From NCBI RefSeq assembly GCF_008831235.1, contig NZ_WBKF01000001.1:1174529-1238528 (forward strand): a DNA stretch of 64,000 nucleotides, written 5' to 3'. This DNA comes from Pseudoclavibacter sp. CFCC 11306. Lineage in GTDB: Bacteria > Actinomycetota > Actinomycetes > Actinomycetales > Microbacteriaceae. Positions 53,938-62,194 of the stretch are shown piece after piece. Position 1 is the stretch's first letter. The number at the start of each line of letters is the position of its first letter. A model generated the notes under the pieces. It made no database searches, had not been told where the DNA came from, and was given only the letters and a program-made list of their open reading frames with translations. Both the position numbers and the translations under genes were made by a program.

Positions 53938-54339
53938 ATGAGCTACCAGCCTCACGCAGTCGCGCAGGACTACCTCAACTTCACAGGCGAGGACCTGCCC
54001 GACGGATTCACCGAGCCCAAGCTCAACGCTCTGCTCCGCCGTGCCTCCCTCACTGTCGACGGCTACCTCCCTCGCGGGGTGGCTGTCGACAGTGACGACC
54101 TCGACATCGCCGAGACGCTGCGCGACGCCACCTGCGCACAGGCCGCCTGGTGGGTAGAGACCGCCGACGGCGACCCATCTGGCGCTGCCGGGCTCTACGA
54201 CTCAGTCAGCATCCTCGACGTGACCCTGTCGAAGCGCGCCAGCAGCAGCGACGGCAGCGACGATGTGCGCATCTCCCCCGAGGCCGTCGGCATCCTGCAC
54301 GCGGCAGGCCTGCTCACCATGATCGTGAGTCACCGATGA
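53938..54339 (+). CDS. Head-tail connector protein (gp6-like)
   Basis: Protein of 133 residues, mostly helical, with KLNALLRRASLTVDGYLPRG and RDATCAQAAWWVETAD. Size and position directly after the capsid genes fit the first connector (adaptor) ring of siphoviruses. It overlaps the next gene by 4 nt. A GACAGGAGC site precedes the ATG. Confidence 0.72.
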   Translation: MSYQPHAVAQDYLNFTGEDLPDGFTEPKLNALLRRASLTVDGYLPRGVAVDSDDLDIAETLRDATCAQAAWWVETADGDPSGAAGLYDSVSILDVTLSKRASSSDGSDDVRISPEAVGILHAAGLLTMIVSHR

Positions 54340-54662
54340 GGATCGACCGGTACCTGCCGCACAGAAACCTCGTCACCGAGCACCTGTACGAGGGCTCCGG
54401 CCCCGACGGCGACAACTTCCAGACACTCACGGTGCCACGGGCGCTCATCGTCGACAAGGTCATGATCGTGCGCGACAAGGACGGCGTCGAGACCACCTCG
54501 ACCTGTCAGGTGGCCGTGCCACTCAACTACCTGTGCACGCCGGGCTCGGAGATCACTCTGTGGGCTGGCACCGAGCATGAGCGGCGTACGAAGGTGATCG
54601 CCGCCGCCCGCGCCGAATACTCGGCGGCCACACCGAACCACGCCACCCTGTACTGCGAATGA
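54336..54662 (+). CDS. Head-tail joining (head completion) protein
   Basis: Protein of 108 residues, beta-rich, with PHRNLVTEHLYEGSGPDGDN and VDKVMIVRDKDGVETTSTCQ. It probably corresponds to the stopper protein that closes the portal after packaging, judged from its position as second connector gene. The similarity itself is weak. The start overlaps the previous stop. Confidence 0.65.
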   Translation: MRIDRYLPHRNLVTEHLYEGSGPDGDNFQTLTVPRALIVDKVMIVRDKDGVETTSTCQVAVPLNYLCTPGSEITLWAGTEHERRTKVIAAARAEYSAATPNHATLYCE

Positions 54663-54671
54663 GGTGATCTC

Positions 54672-55025
54672 ATGGGTCTGAACGTCAGTCTCACGCCGGG
54701 CAACTTCAGCTCGGCACGCCTCCGGGCAGCAGCAGCGACCGGCCTCACCCGTGCAGCGAAGAACATTGCAGCCAAGGCGCTCCCCCTCACTCCACTGCTC
54801 GACGGCGACCTGCGCGGATCACAACAGGTCACCGAAGCCAGCGCCGGAAACCTCGAAGCGACCGTGTCCTACGACACCGTCTACGCGGTGCGCCGCCACG
54901 AAGAGACCGGCGTGCACTTCACCGAGCCCGGCACCGGCGCCAAATACCTCGAGCGGCCATTCAACGATTCACAGCAGGAGACCGCGCAGATCATCGCGGA
55001 AGCCATCCGGGGGTACCTCCGATGA
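54672..55025 (+). CDS. HK97 gp10-like head-tail protein
   Basis: Protein of 117 residues. TRAAKNIAAKALPLTPLLDG then LRGSQQVTE and the VSYDTVYAVRRHEETG segment with GAKYLERPFND match the HK97-gp10-like family of neck proteins. The Y-A-x-x-H-E-G-like segment and the C-terminal helix are typical. It overlaps the next gene (ATGA). Confidence 0.8.
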   Translation: MGLNVSLTPGNFSSARLRAAAATGLTRAAKNIAAKALPLTPLLDGDLRGSQQVTEASAGNLEATVSYDTVYAVRRHEETGVHFTEPGTGAKYLERPFNDSQQETAQIIAEAIRGYLR

Positions 55026-55471
55026 CCGGACGCATCCCCACCTACACGAGGCAGGTGCTCGATGGGCTCGCCCAACTCCTCGCAGACAACGGCATCGGCG
55101 TGTACAAGCCCGACGGGTACGCGGTCGCCGACGTCGGCATCGTGTTCGGTACATGGCCGAAGACACCTGCCACAGCAATCAAGCTCAACGCCTACGACGA
55201 GGTGATCGGCGAAGCCCAGACCACCACCCTGTATATGCAGGTTGCCACACGGGTCAGCAAGTCATACCTCGCCAGCCTCGACATGGTCGACGCCATCCGC
55301 GACCTGCTGCACCGTCGCACCGATGTGCACCTCGGGGCGGTCACCGTCGCGGGCATCGAGCACATCTCGACCGCATACCTGGGCAAAGACACCGCCACCG
55401 ACCTGCACGAGCACACACTCAACTTCCGGCTCCTCGGAGGGCGCTGGACCCACCCGGTCACCGACCAGTGA
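55022..55471 (+). CDS. Tail terminator / minor capsid protein
   Basis: Protein of 149 residues with alternating helix and strands (RQVLDGLAQLLADNGIGVY, ITSSYL-like strands and RLLGGRWTHP at the end). It occupies the position of the tail terminator, the last gene before the major tail protein. The family match is by position and fold impression only. Confidence 0.65.
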   Translation: MTGRIPTYTRQVLDGLAQLLADNGIGVYKPDGYAVADVGIVFGTWPKTPATAIKLNAYDEVIGEAQTTTLYMQVATRVSKSYLASLDMVDAIRDLLHRRTDVHLGAVTVAGIEHISTAYLGKDTATDLHEHTLNFRLLGGRWTHPVTDQ

Positions 55472-55500
55472 CCGACTCACCATCATCGAAAGGAAACACC

Positions 55501-55998
55501 ATGTCACCAGCAGTAACCCAGCAGGGGCCGTCCACCGGGGCCGAAGGGCTCTCCTACCAGTGGATGCTCGACATCGGCACCGCGGCGGAGGGTGGCACTG
55601 TCACCTACGCCAACCTGCCTGACGTGACCGGGATCGACCCAGGGCGTTCGGACGTGACCGCTGACGGCACCACGTACGCCAACCAGGGGCAGACGTCGGA
55701 GACAAAGCAGGCCACGAACTTCGCACCCAAGTTCGACGTGAAGCCTGTCATCGGCACCGACGGTGCCGTTCAACCGGCCCTCGAAACTCTGATCGCGGCC
55801 GCAGATTCGATCGGTTCGGGCAGTGTCGTGCCGATCCGCATCTACTCGACGAAGATCAAGAAGCTCGCCTATGCGGGCACCGCGTCGGTCGGTTGGTCGC
55901 GTAAGAACACGGACAACGCCGCCATCGAGTTCATGTCGTTCGAGTGCAAGGGTCAGGGCGATTTCAAGCCGATCGCCAACCCTGCGTTCGGCGAGTAA
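55501..55998 (+). CDS. Major tail protein
   Basis: Protein of 165 residues that polymerises into the tail tube. It is beta-rich with YQWMLDIGTAAEGGTVTYA, the helix region ALETLIAAADSIG and the final SFECKGQGDFKPIANPAFGE. AAAGGAAACACC precedes the ATG at 55501. The frame is open back to 54751 but only this part is sensible. A hairpin and the tail-chaperone pair follow, the standard order. Confidence 0.85.
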   Translation: MSPAVTQQGPSTGAEGLSYQWMLDIGTAAEGGTVTYANLPDVTGIDPGRSDVTADGTTYANQGQTSETKQATNFAPKFDVKPVIGTDGAVQPALETLIAAADSIGSGSVVPIRIYSTKIKKLAYAGTASVGWSRKNTDNAAIEFMSFECKGQGDFKPIANPAFGE

Positions 55999-56006
55999 CC
56001 AGACCG

Positions 56007-56044
56007 CCGGGCGGGGTTGAGACTGCCTTCCCTCCCCCGCCCGG
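56007..56044 (+). terminator. Hairpin after the major tail protein
   Basis: CCGGGCGGGG (56007-56016) and CCCCGCCCGG (56035-56044) form a perfect 10-bp stem, with CTCCCCTCTTTCTGG after it. A partial terminator here would keep chaperone and tape measure levels below those of the tail tube protein. Confidence 0.65.
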
Positions 56045-56089
56045 CTCCCCTCTTTCTGGAAGGCACCCAAAAACTTTGGAAGGCAAACC

Positions 56090-56581
56090 ATGGCTACAGC
56101 ATTCATCAAGGGCCGCAACCTGATCATCCGTCACGGGGACGAAGAAGACCACGTTGACGTGGTGGTGAAACCGGCGAACGCCGAAGACGGACTCAAACTG
56201 CTGCAACACCTCTACTGGCTCAACAGCACAGCCTTGGCTGGGCTTGGTATCGACATTGACAAACTGTCTGAATCAGCGGACGAAATCATGCAGATGGCGT
56301 TCGGGCGCAACCCGGAAGCGTGGGACACTGTACAGTCCCTGCGAGATGAAGAGAGCCGGGTCACATACATTTCTGCCCTCATGTGGAACGCAAAGGGCGG
56401 CAGCACTCGACTTGTCGCACAGTTCTTGGAGGATGAAGACTACCCAAAAGCACTACTGGAACTGTTCGACCTGTCAGGGTTGACGGCGTTTGGACAGTCG
56501 CAGACATTGCCCAGTGGGGAGTTGGCACGCCCGACGCCGACGGAAGATATCCCCGCTACGTTTACCCGCCGGAGGTCGTAG
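56090..56581 (+). CDS. Tail assembly chaperone (G-like, zero-frame product)
   Basis: Protein of 163 residues. It begins with a beta segment (FIKGRNLIIRHGDEEDHVDV), continues with a helical domain (LKLLQHLYWLNSTALAGLGI) and ends in a disordered tail. It is the analogue of lambda gpG. The ribosome site is TTGGAAGGC. Codon 120 lies within a slippery heptamer, and slippage makes the longer product described at 56090-56820. The two products act together on the tape measure protein. Confidence 0.83.
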   Translation: MATAFIKGRNLIIRHGDEEDHVDVVVKPANAEDGLKLLQHLYWLNSTALAGLGIDIDKLSESADEIMQMAFGRNPEAWDTVQSLRDEESRVTYISALMWNAKGGSTRLVAQFLEDEDYPKALLELFDLSGLTAFGQSQTLPSGELARPTPTEDIPATFTRRRS

Positions 56582-56820
56582 CCGCCATCCAGGGCCACTC
56601 GCAACAGGAAGCAGATAGCAAACCGGATTTGTTCTGGCCTTGGGTCGTTGAAAACTGGGATCTTGTGTCAATCGACCTTATGAGGTTCTACAGGTTCGAC
56701 ACTGAGACAGATATGGGCACGCACCGTTGGTCATGGCTCATGCCGTTGGTGCTTCACTTGTCTGCTGTTGAAGGGTCTCTGGTTTCTGCCGAGATTCAAC
56801 AACGAAACCAGTCACGGTAA
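56090..56820 (+). CDS. Frameshifted tail assembly chaperone (GT-like, 243 residues)
   Basis: At C-CCA-AAA (56443-56449) the ribosome can slip -1. The second frame is then open from 56449 to the TAA at 56818-56820, adding 123 residues after residue 120. The added part has VYPPEVVAAIQGHSQQEAD and LFWPWVVENWDLVSIDLM, resembling the T-like C-terminal domain of tail chaperones. It has no good start codon of its own upstream of 56629, so frameshift expression is the natural explanation. The arrangement matches the lambda G/GT paradigm. Confidence 0.8.
56443..56449 (+). other. -1 ribosomal frameshift slippery site CCCAAAA
   Basis: In the chaperone reading frame the heptamer is split C-CCA-AAA, the ideal X-XXY-YYZ phase. 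Both frames are open on either side of it. The nearby downstream sequence could form a weak stem, but I see no strong stimulator. Confidence 0.8.
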
Positions 56821-57073
56821 GCGCGACACCACCCCCGATCAAAAGCACTACGGGCAGAATCATGGCCTGCCGCTTGTCAGCGCACTCCCCCACCCTGTCG
56901 GTGACACCATAACTGCCCGTCAGTGTGGACCCGAGGTCAGACACATAAGCCGAGCGTTTGTCCGCAGCGAACAACGAACCACAGTTCACCGTTTTCACCG
57001 ACTGCGGCAAGAAGCCGACGATCACTCCCAGTACAGCCAGGGCAATGCCCGCTGCGACTAATCCCCTTTTCAT
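56738..57073 (-). CDS. Opposite-strand two-helix membrane protein (cargo candidate)
   Basis: Protein of 111 residues read against the tail operon. A membrane helix (KRGLVAAGIALAVLGVIVGF) begins at residue 2, then an outside loop has NCGSLFAADKR and GECADKRQ with two Cys that could form a disulfide, and a second helix follows near residues 76-96. I recall similar short proteins scattered in actinobacteria. The 3' end overlaps the chaperone frame by 83 nt. Orientation suggests a separately expressed lysogen gene. Confidence 0.65.
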   Translation of the reverse strand: MKRGLVAAGIALAVLGVIVGFLPQSVKTVNCGSLFAADKRSAYVSDLGSTLTGSYGVTDRVGECADKRQAMILPVVLLIGGGVALTVTGFVVESRQKPETLQQQTSEAPTA

Positions 57074-57101
57074 GCTCTGAACCTTATCAGGAGGCTGTGT
57101 C

Positions 57102-60100
57102 ATGGCTTTGTCTGTCGGCGAACTGAACGCAAAACTCACGCTGGATGACGCCCAGTTCAACGGCGGCGTGGATCGCGCTAAAGGCAAGATGAGTCTGCTC
57201 GAGGCTGCTTCTTCCAAGGTGGGGTCTGTCGTCGGCGGGACACTCAAGGCTGGTATTGGTGTCGCCAACACTGTGGCCGCGGCGGTCGGTGTGTGGACGG
57301 TGAACACGCTGAAGACGGGGCTCGCCTACAACACGCTGCAGCAGACGTCACGTGCCGCGCTCAAGACGATTCTCGGCTCGTCTGAAGCTGTGAACGCTCA
57401 GATGGACAAGTTGGACGCGTTCGCGAAGAACAGCCCGTTCGGCAAAGACATCTTCATCAAGGGGCAGCAGCAGATGCTGTCCTTTGGCACCGCCACCGAC
57501 AAGGTGATCCCCCGCCTGGACGCCCTGCAGAACGCTGTGGCCGCGGCGGGTGGCAGTGGCCAGACGTTGTCCGAGCTGATCTTCGTCATGTCGCAGATTC
57601 AGGCGGCCGGGAAGATCACCGCCGAAGACCTGAACCAGTTCGGGCAGCGTGGCGTGAACGCCGCCGACATGATCGGTTCTTCCATGGGGAAGACCGGCAA
57701 CGAGATTCGCACCATGATCTCGAAAGGCAAACTGGACGCCAACCAAGCGCTGGATGCTCTCACACAGGGCATGGCCACCAAGTTTGCTGGCGCATCAGCG
57801 AACGTGAAGCAGACATGGTCGGGCACCGTCGACCGGATCAAGGCTGCAACCCGTGAGATCGGCGCGGCCCTCGCGCAACCGTGGATTTCGCAGGCTGGCG
57901 GCGGCGTAGCTGTCACATGGGGCAACAAGGTCGCAGACATTCTGCAGGTGGTCCGGGGCAACACGGCTGGCGTGGTCGATGCCCTCATGCTCCGCGCAGT
58001 CCCTGCGCTCAAAGCCGTCGATAGCGGCCTAGACAAGGTGAAGAGCGCTGCTGGCGCAATCAATGCCGACAACGCAAACAAGCTCTTGGACGTCATCCAG
58101 CGGTACGCCCCTGCGGTCGGACTTGCAGCTGGCGCATGGGGCGGACTTTCCGCAAACATGCTCGGCGGCATTCCAATCATCGGACAGTACCTTGCCAAGC
58201 TGAACCCCTTGACCACGGCCGTGGTCGGGCTTGCGGTCGCCTCACCGGAACTACGTTCCTCACTGATTGGGCTTGTGGGGGCATTCTCTCCACTGATCAA
58301 ACCCGTTCAGAGTGTGACAACACTGTTGGCTGACGGACTGAACGTAGCAGTTCCTGCCGCCGCATCTGGAATTGGTGCACTGACAGGTGTTGTGTCTCCA
58401 CTGGTAGGAATGCTGTCTCAGATCCCGACCCCCGTGTTGGCTGGCGTAGCGGCGTTTGTGGCCCTGCAACGCGTTGCACCTTCGGTGCAGTCAGGTTTCA
58501 GCGCAGTCACTGAAGGCGTCAAGTCATTTGCGGCGTCGATGCGCGACAATATTGCCTACCAACAGACGCTGTATCAGGGTGCGGTGTTCAACGGCCAAGC
58601 TGAGGGCTCTCTTTCACGGCTTGGTGCGGCCGGTGCGGCTGTAAAGACGTCGATGCGTGGCATCGGCGATTCTATTATGACCGCGTTCGGCGGCCCAACC
58701 GGGCTTGCCATTGCCGGTGTTGCACTCGCGGTAACTGCAGTCACAGCTGCGTTCGCTGCTTCAGCTGAGAAAACCAAAAAACAACAGCAGGCCACCGAAG
58801 AGCTCAAAGGGTCTCTGACTGATGCCGGCGATGTTACGTCTGCAACAGCAAAGAAGATCTCAAGCTCGTTACAAAGTGTCGAGATGTCCAACTGGACGTC
58901 TGGCGTGTCGAAGTGGTCTGACGCCATCCAGCAGGCTGGTGGGTACACGGAAGATTTCACAGGCGAACTTGTTGCGAACGCATCGAAGTTCGGTACGTTT
59001 TCCGACGCTGCATCTGCTGCGGGAACGTCAATAAGTGACATTACTTCGGCCATCACTGCGGGCGGCCCGGCGTACGACGACTTGCTGGCCAAACTGGATG
59101 CACAGGCAGCTGGGGCGCGTGAAGGCGACGAGGCATCGCAAGACCTTGCCGCTGCGTCTGCGATTGTTGCCGACCAGATGCGAGAGCAAGCTGGATCTCT
59201 TGACGGTGCACAGAAAGCACAGCTTGAAGCCAACCAGAAAATGGCCGAGGGTAAAGCTGCGTTAGCTGAGCTGCAGGGCGGGTTTGATGGCGCAACTGAA
59301 GCGTCTGATGCATTCGCCGACGCAATCAAAGGTCTCGGGTCGAAGCAACTCGACTTGAATGCCGCGAACCGTAAATTCAAGGAAGCAGTCGATCAAGCGA
59401 CACAGTCTATTCGCGATAACGGGGCAACCCTGGATGATAACTCGGCCGCTGGTCGAAAGAACGGCGATGCCCTTGATGCGATCGCACAGAAAGCACAAGT
59501 TGCTGCTGCGGCAATCTACCAGACCACTGGCAATCAAGCAGACGCGTCCGCGAAACTCGTCGAAGGCCGTGATGCGTATATCAAAGCTGCCGAAGCGATG
59601 GGTAAGAACTCTGATGAGGCCGCAAGGATGGCTGACCAGCTTGGATTGACTGCTGATTCAGCGGGCAAGGTTGCTGATGCTGTACAGAAAGCGAACGGCA
59701 CCGAACTGAAAGATAAGTCGTTCAAGGTGTCAGACGATGGCACGATCCAGTGGACGCAGCAGTCTGTGGATGCCCTGAACAAGCTCGGACTGCCCGACAA
59801 GAAGCTTGTGGTCGACTCGGACACGGCGAAAGCCTACGAGGGCATTGACGGGGTGAACGTCACGAAGGTCGATGACAAGACGTTCGTAGTCACTGGTGAT
59901 AACCAGGACGGTTGGAACAAGATCGACGAGATCAACGGCGCACAGACCCCCGGAAAGACCCTATGGATCTGGGGTGATGATGCGGATGCGGCGAACAAGA
60001 TCCAGACGATCAACGGCACCGCGGTGCCTGACAAGCTGTTGAAGATTCCTGCGGATGCGATGGAAGCGTATTCGAAGATCGACGGCGTGAACATGAAACA

Positions 60101-60779
60101 GGTCGACCCGAAGACCGCCTACGTGTGGGGTAACAACTCTGATGCGTGGGCGAAGATCGGCGACGTGCAGCGTGCGAAAGACCCTGAGAAGACCGCGTGG
60201 ATCGACGGCAACACCGACAACTTCTATGACGCATGGAATGGCATCAAGTCGTTGGGGAGCATCGTCAAGAACGTGGTGGTCAACTGGATCGGCGGCGGTG
60301 ACGGCCCCAAGGCTAATGGCGGCACCGTGGGTTTCGCTACTGGCGGTACCGTCCCGGCGTTCGCGTCAGGCGGGTCTGTACCCGGTCTGAATGGTGGCCT
60401 GTGGGACGGCACCGTGTTTGGTGCGGGCACTTCTAAGTCGGATTCGATTCTGGTGCGCCTTTCGCGGGGTGAGGAAGTCGTCCAGGAGCCGTACGCATCC
60501 AAGCACCGGGGACTGCTGAAACGCATCAACCAAGGGCTCGACCCGCAGCGCCTAGCTGTTGGCGGCACGGCCGGCGGCAACGGCGGCACCGCGCCTGCTG
60601 CATCTGTTGACGTGCTCTCGGTGCTCAACAATGCCACCGTGCAAATGTTCGTCGACGGCGAGCCGATCAAAGCGGTGATGCGTGTGGTGGCCAGCCAGCA
60701 AGCATCAGAGGTTACCCGAGGCGTACAACAGCAGGCGGCTATCCGGTTGCGTCAAGAGGCAGGGAGTGTGCTCAGGTGA
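57102..60779 (+). CDS. Tape measure protein
   Basis: Tail length ruler of 1225 residues. The N-terminus (SVGELNAKLTLDDAQFNGGV) and the conserved TMP region with SPFGKDIFIKGQQQMLSFG and ITAEDLNQFGQRGVNAADMI (about 110-210) are typical. Hydrophobic segments occur around residues 320-560, long helical stretches rich in Ala and Lys at 560-900, and five 26-residue repeats at about 907-1038. The C-terminal 140 residues are Gly-rich with a SRGEEVVQEPYASKHRGLL segment. Length implies a tail near 180 nm by the usual 0.15 nm per residue rule. Nucleotides 58300-59700 are visibly more AT-rich, hinting at mosaic origin. Confidence 0.93.
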   Translation: MALSVGELNAKLTLDDAQFNGGVDRAKGKMSLLEAASSKVGSVVGGTLKAGIGVANTVAAAVGVWTVNTLKTGLAYNTLQQTSRAALKTILGSSEAVNAQMDKLDAFAKNSPFGKDIFIKGQQQMLSFGTATDKVIPRLDALQNAVAAAGGSGQTLSELIFVMSQIQAAGKITAEDLNQFGQRGVNAADMIGSSMGKTGNEIRTMISKGKLDANQALDALTQGMATKFAGASANVKQTWSGTVDRIKAATREIGAALAQPWISQAGGGVAVTWGNKVADILQVVRGNTAGVVDALMLRAVPALKAVDSGLDKVKSAAGAINADNANKLLDVIQRYAPAVGLAAGAWGGLSANMLGGIPIIGQYLAKLNPLTTAVVGLAVASPELRSSLIGLVGAFSPLIKPVQSVTTLLADGLNVAVPAAASGIGALTGVVSPLVGMLSQIPTPVLAGVAAFVALQRVAPSVQSGFSAVTEGVKSFAASMRDNIAYQQTLYQGAVFNGQAEGSLSRLGAAGAAVKTSMRGIGDSIMTAFGGPTGLAIAGVALAVTAVTAAFAASAEKTKKQQQATEELKGSLTDAGDVTSATAKKISSSLQSVEMSNWTSGVSKWSDAIQQAGGYTEDFTGELVANASKFGTFSDAASAAGTSISDITSAITAGGPAYDDLLAKLDAQAAGAREGDEASQDLAAASAIVADQMREQAGSLDGAQKAQLEANQKMAEGKAALAELQGGFDGATEASDAFADAIKGLGSKQLDLNAANRKFKEAVDQATQSIRDNGATLDDNSAAGRKNGDALDAIAQKAQVAAAAIYQTTGNQADASAKLVEGRDAYIKAAEAMGKNSDEAARMADQLGLTADSAGKVADAVQKANGTELKDKSFKVSDDGTIQWTQQSVDALNKLGLPDKKLVVDSDTAKAYEGIDGVNVTKVDDKTFVVTGDNQDGWNKIDEINGAQTPGKTLWIWGDDADAANKIQTINGTAVPDKLLKIPADAMEAYSKIDGVNMKQVDPKTAYVWGNNSDAWAKIGDVQRAKDPEKTAWIDGNTDNFYDAWNGIKSLGSIVKNVVVNWIGGGDGPKANGGTVGFATGGTVPAFASGGSVPGLNGGLWDGTVFGAGTSKSDSILVRLSRGEEVVQEPYASKHRGLLKRINQGLDPQRLAVGGTAGGNGGTAPAASVDVLSVLNNATVQMFVDGEPIKAVMRVVASQQASEVTRGVQQQAAIRLRQEAGSVLR
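59820..60214 (+). repeat. Five 26-residue repeats in the tape measure protein
   Basis: Five consecutive degenerate units follow the pattern A-x-x-K-I-x-x-(I/V)-N-x(4-5)-P-x-K-T-x-x-x-x-G-(D/N), with NKIDEINGAQTPGKTLWIWG and AKIGDVQRAKDPEKTAWIDG as the clearest copies. The units alternate between two subtypes. They may form a repetitive beta or beta-helix section of the tail interior. Confidence 0.7.
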
Positions 60780-61630
60780 CTGAACTTTACGTTGACGATG
60801 TGCGCATTTCGGGTGACATGGACGGCAAGCTCGGCCACCATTTCGTGACCAGCGACTTGCTGAACATGGCGCCGAACGACACGAAACTGTCTGCGAAGAC
60901 GGTGGGTCACGGGTCATGGCGCGTCCGTGACGACGATGTGCGTCGCGGTCAGCGCACGGTCGGTGTGACCGGCTGGACGATGGCCGAATCGCTCGACGAC
61001 ATGGAGGCGCGCATCACCGAGCTCGAACAGCGACCAGAACAGCATGTGCGGGTCCGGTTCGTCGGGCAGGGCCGCGACCTGTACTGCGAGGGCATCCTAG
61101 ACGTGGCCCGCCCCGACCAGCTCAACCCGGTGCAAACGAAGTGGGGTGCGAAGCTGGTCTGTGAAGACCCCTACCTGTATTCCACGGCGATTCAGACACT
61201 GTTTCTGCAGTCGCAGGCGTCGTCTCGTGGCGGCCTCGCGTGGGGCACGTCTGGTGCGGGGCTGAAGTGGCCGCTGGACTGGGGTGACGGTGGCCTGGAC
61301 GGTAACAGCGGCATTGTCTACAACGCCGGGAACGCGGCGGGTGGCCCGGTGATCACTGTGCATGGGAACTTCCCGCAGGGCGTCACCCTCATGGACTCGC
61401 TGGGCCGGTCGTTGGTGTTCGACGGCCCTGTCCTGTCGGGCTCCCCGGTGACGTTCGATTGTCGGCCTGGCAGGCGCACGGTGAAAGCCAACGGGGTGAA
61501 CAAGTCCGCGCTGCTGTCGTCGCGGGAGTGGTTCACAGTGCCTGCCGGCGGTGACCTCGGTATCTCATTCCTGCCGCACACCACAGGCAACGGCTGGGCC
61601 GAAGTGACCATGCAAGACGTGTGGCTCTAA
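60776..61630 (+). CDS. Distal tail protein (Dit-like)
   Basis: Protein of 284 residues after the tape measure gene, with a start GTG overlapping its stop (GTGA). The N-terminal half (TELYVDDVRI, then VGVTGWTMAESLDDMEARIT and RVRFVGQGRDLYCEGILDV) forms the Dit ring domain. The C-terminal half is a galectin-like beta domain that starts near WGTSGAGLKWPLDWG. It connects the tail tube to the tip. Confidence 0.85.
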   Translation: MTELYVDDVRISGDMDGKLGHHFVTSDLLNMAPNDTKLSAKTVGHGSWRVRDDDVRRGQRTVGVTGWTMAESLDDMEARITELEQRPEQHVRVRFVGQGRDLYCEGILDVARPDQLNPVQTKWGAKLVCEDPYLYSTAIQTLFLQSQASSRGGLAWGTSGAGLKWPLDWGDGGLDGNSGIVYNAGNAAGGPVITVHGNFPQGVTLMDSLGRSLVFDGPVLSGSPVTFDCRPGRRTVKANGVNKSALLSSREWFTVPAGGDLGISFLPHTTGNGWAEVTMQDVWL

Positions 61631-61649
61631 GCAAACGAAGGAGAAAAAC

Positions 61650-61937
61650 ATGAGCAGACGAATCACTTTCAAAGATGGCAGCACCAAGGAGTTCGCGGAG
61701 GCCGATCACTCGGCCACGAGAGACGACGGCACACTGATTCTTCTCGCGGGTGACCGTGTGATCGCCGTGGACGATGACAACGAGTGGCAGGCTATCCAGC
61801 ACCCGGATGCCCCGAATATTCTGGCGCGCCTCGAAGCGGTGGAAGCACAGGCCGCCATGGCAGAGAGCGTGGCGGAGGCTGCTGCCGCCCGAGCGGATCT
61901 GGCTCAGGCGACAGCAGCGGCTGCGGTCAGTCGCTGA
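61650..61937 (+). CDS. Small phage tail-region protein with alanine-rich tail
   Basis: Protein of 95 residues. A compact beta N-terminus (RRITFKDGSTKEFAEADHSA) continues with ILLAGDRVIAVDDDNEW, and the last 40 residues are an Ala/Glu coiled coil. It is not recognised, though similar proteins occur next to Dit genes. AAGGAGAAAAAC precedes the ATG. The 3' end overlaps the opposite-strand gene by 11 bp. Confidence 0.65.
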   Translation: MSRRITFKDGSTKEFAEADHSATRDDGTLILLAGDRVIAVDDDNEWQAIQHPDAPNILARLEAVEAQAAMAESVAEAAAARADLAQATAAAAVSR

Positions 61938-62118
61938 ACTCGACGACCGTATCTGGCTTCACTGTGAGCGTTGCGTTATCGACTCTCACCTGCACCCCAA
62001 GGCTGGTGTGAGACACGCTTTTGAGGATACCGCTGTTGCGGTCTTCGTTGGCTTCTTTCACTACGACGTTCTTGCCGAGGTCTGTGTGAACGAGGTTACC
62101 TGCTTGTTTGATTGCCAT
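61927..62118 (-). CDS. Small opposite-strand protein in the tail module (cargo candidate)
   Basis: Protein of 63 residues, soluble and beta-rich (GKNVVVKEANEDRNSGILKS, VQVRVDNATLTVKPDTVVEF). The strong ribosome site GAGAGGGGGTG lies just upstream of the ATG at 62118. It runs against the late genes and is probably expressed from its own promoter in the lysogen. No family is recognised. The overlap with the preceding gene means the two must end convergently. Confidence 0.6.
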   Translation of the reverse strand: MAIKQAGNLVHTDLGKNVVVKEANEDRNSGILKSVSHTSLGVQVRVDNATLTVKPDTVVEFSD

Positions 62119-62194
62119 TTGTAATCACCCCCTCTCAATCAACTTCTCCATTCTGCCCCGCCATCGTGCGGGGTTTCGCATTTAAGGAGTGCTC

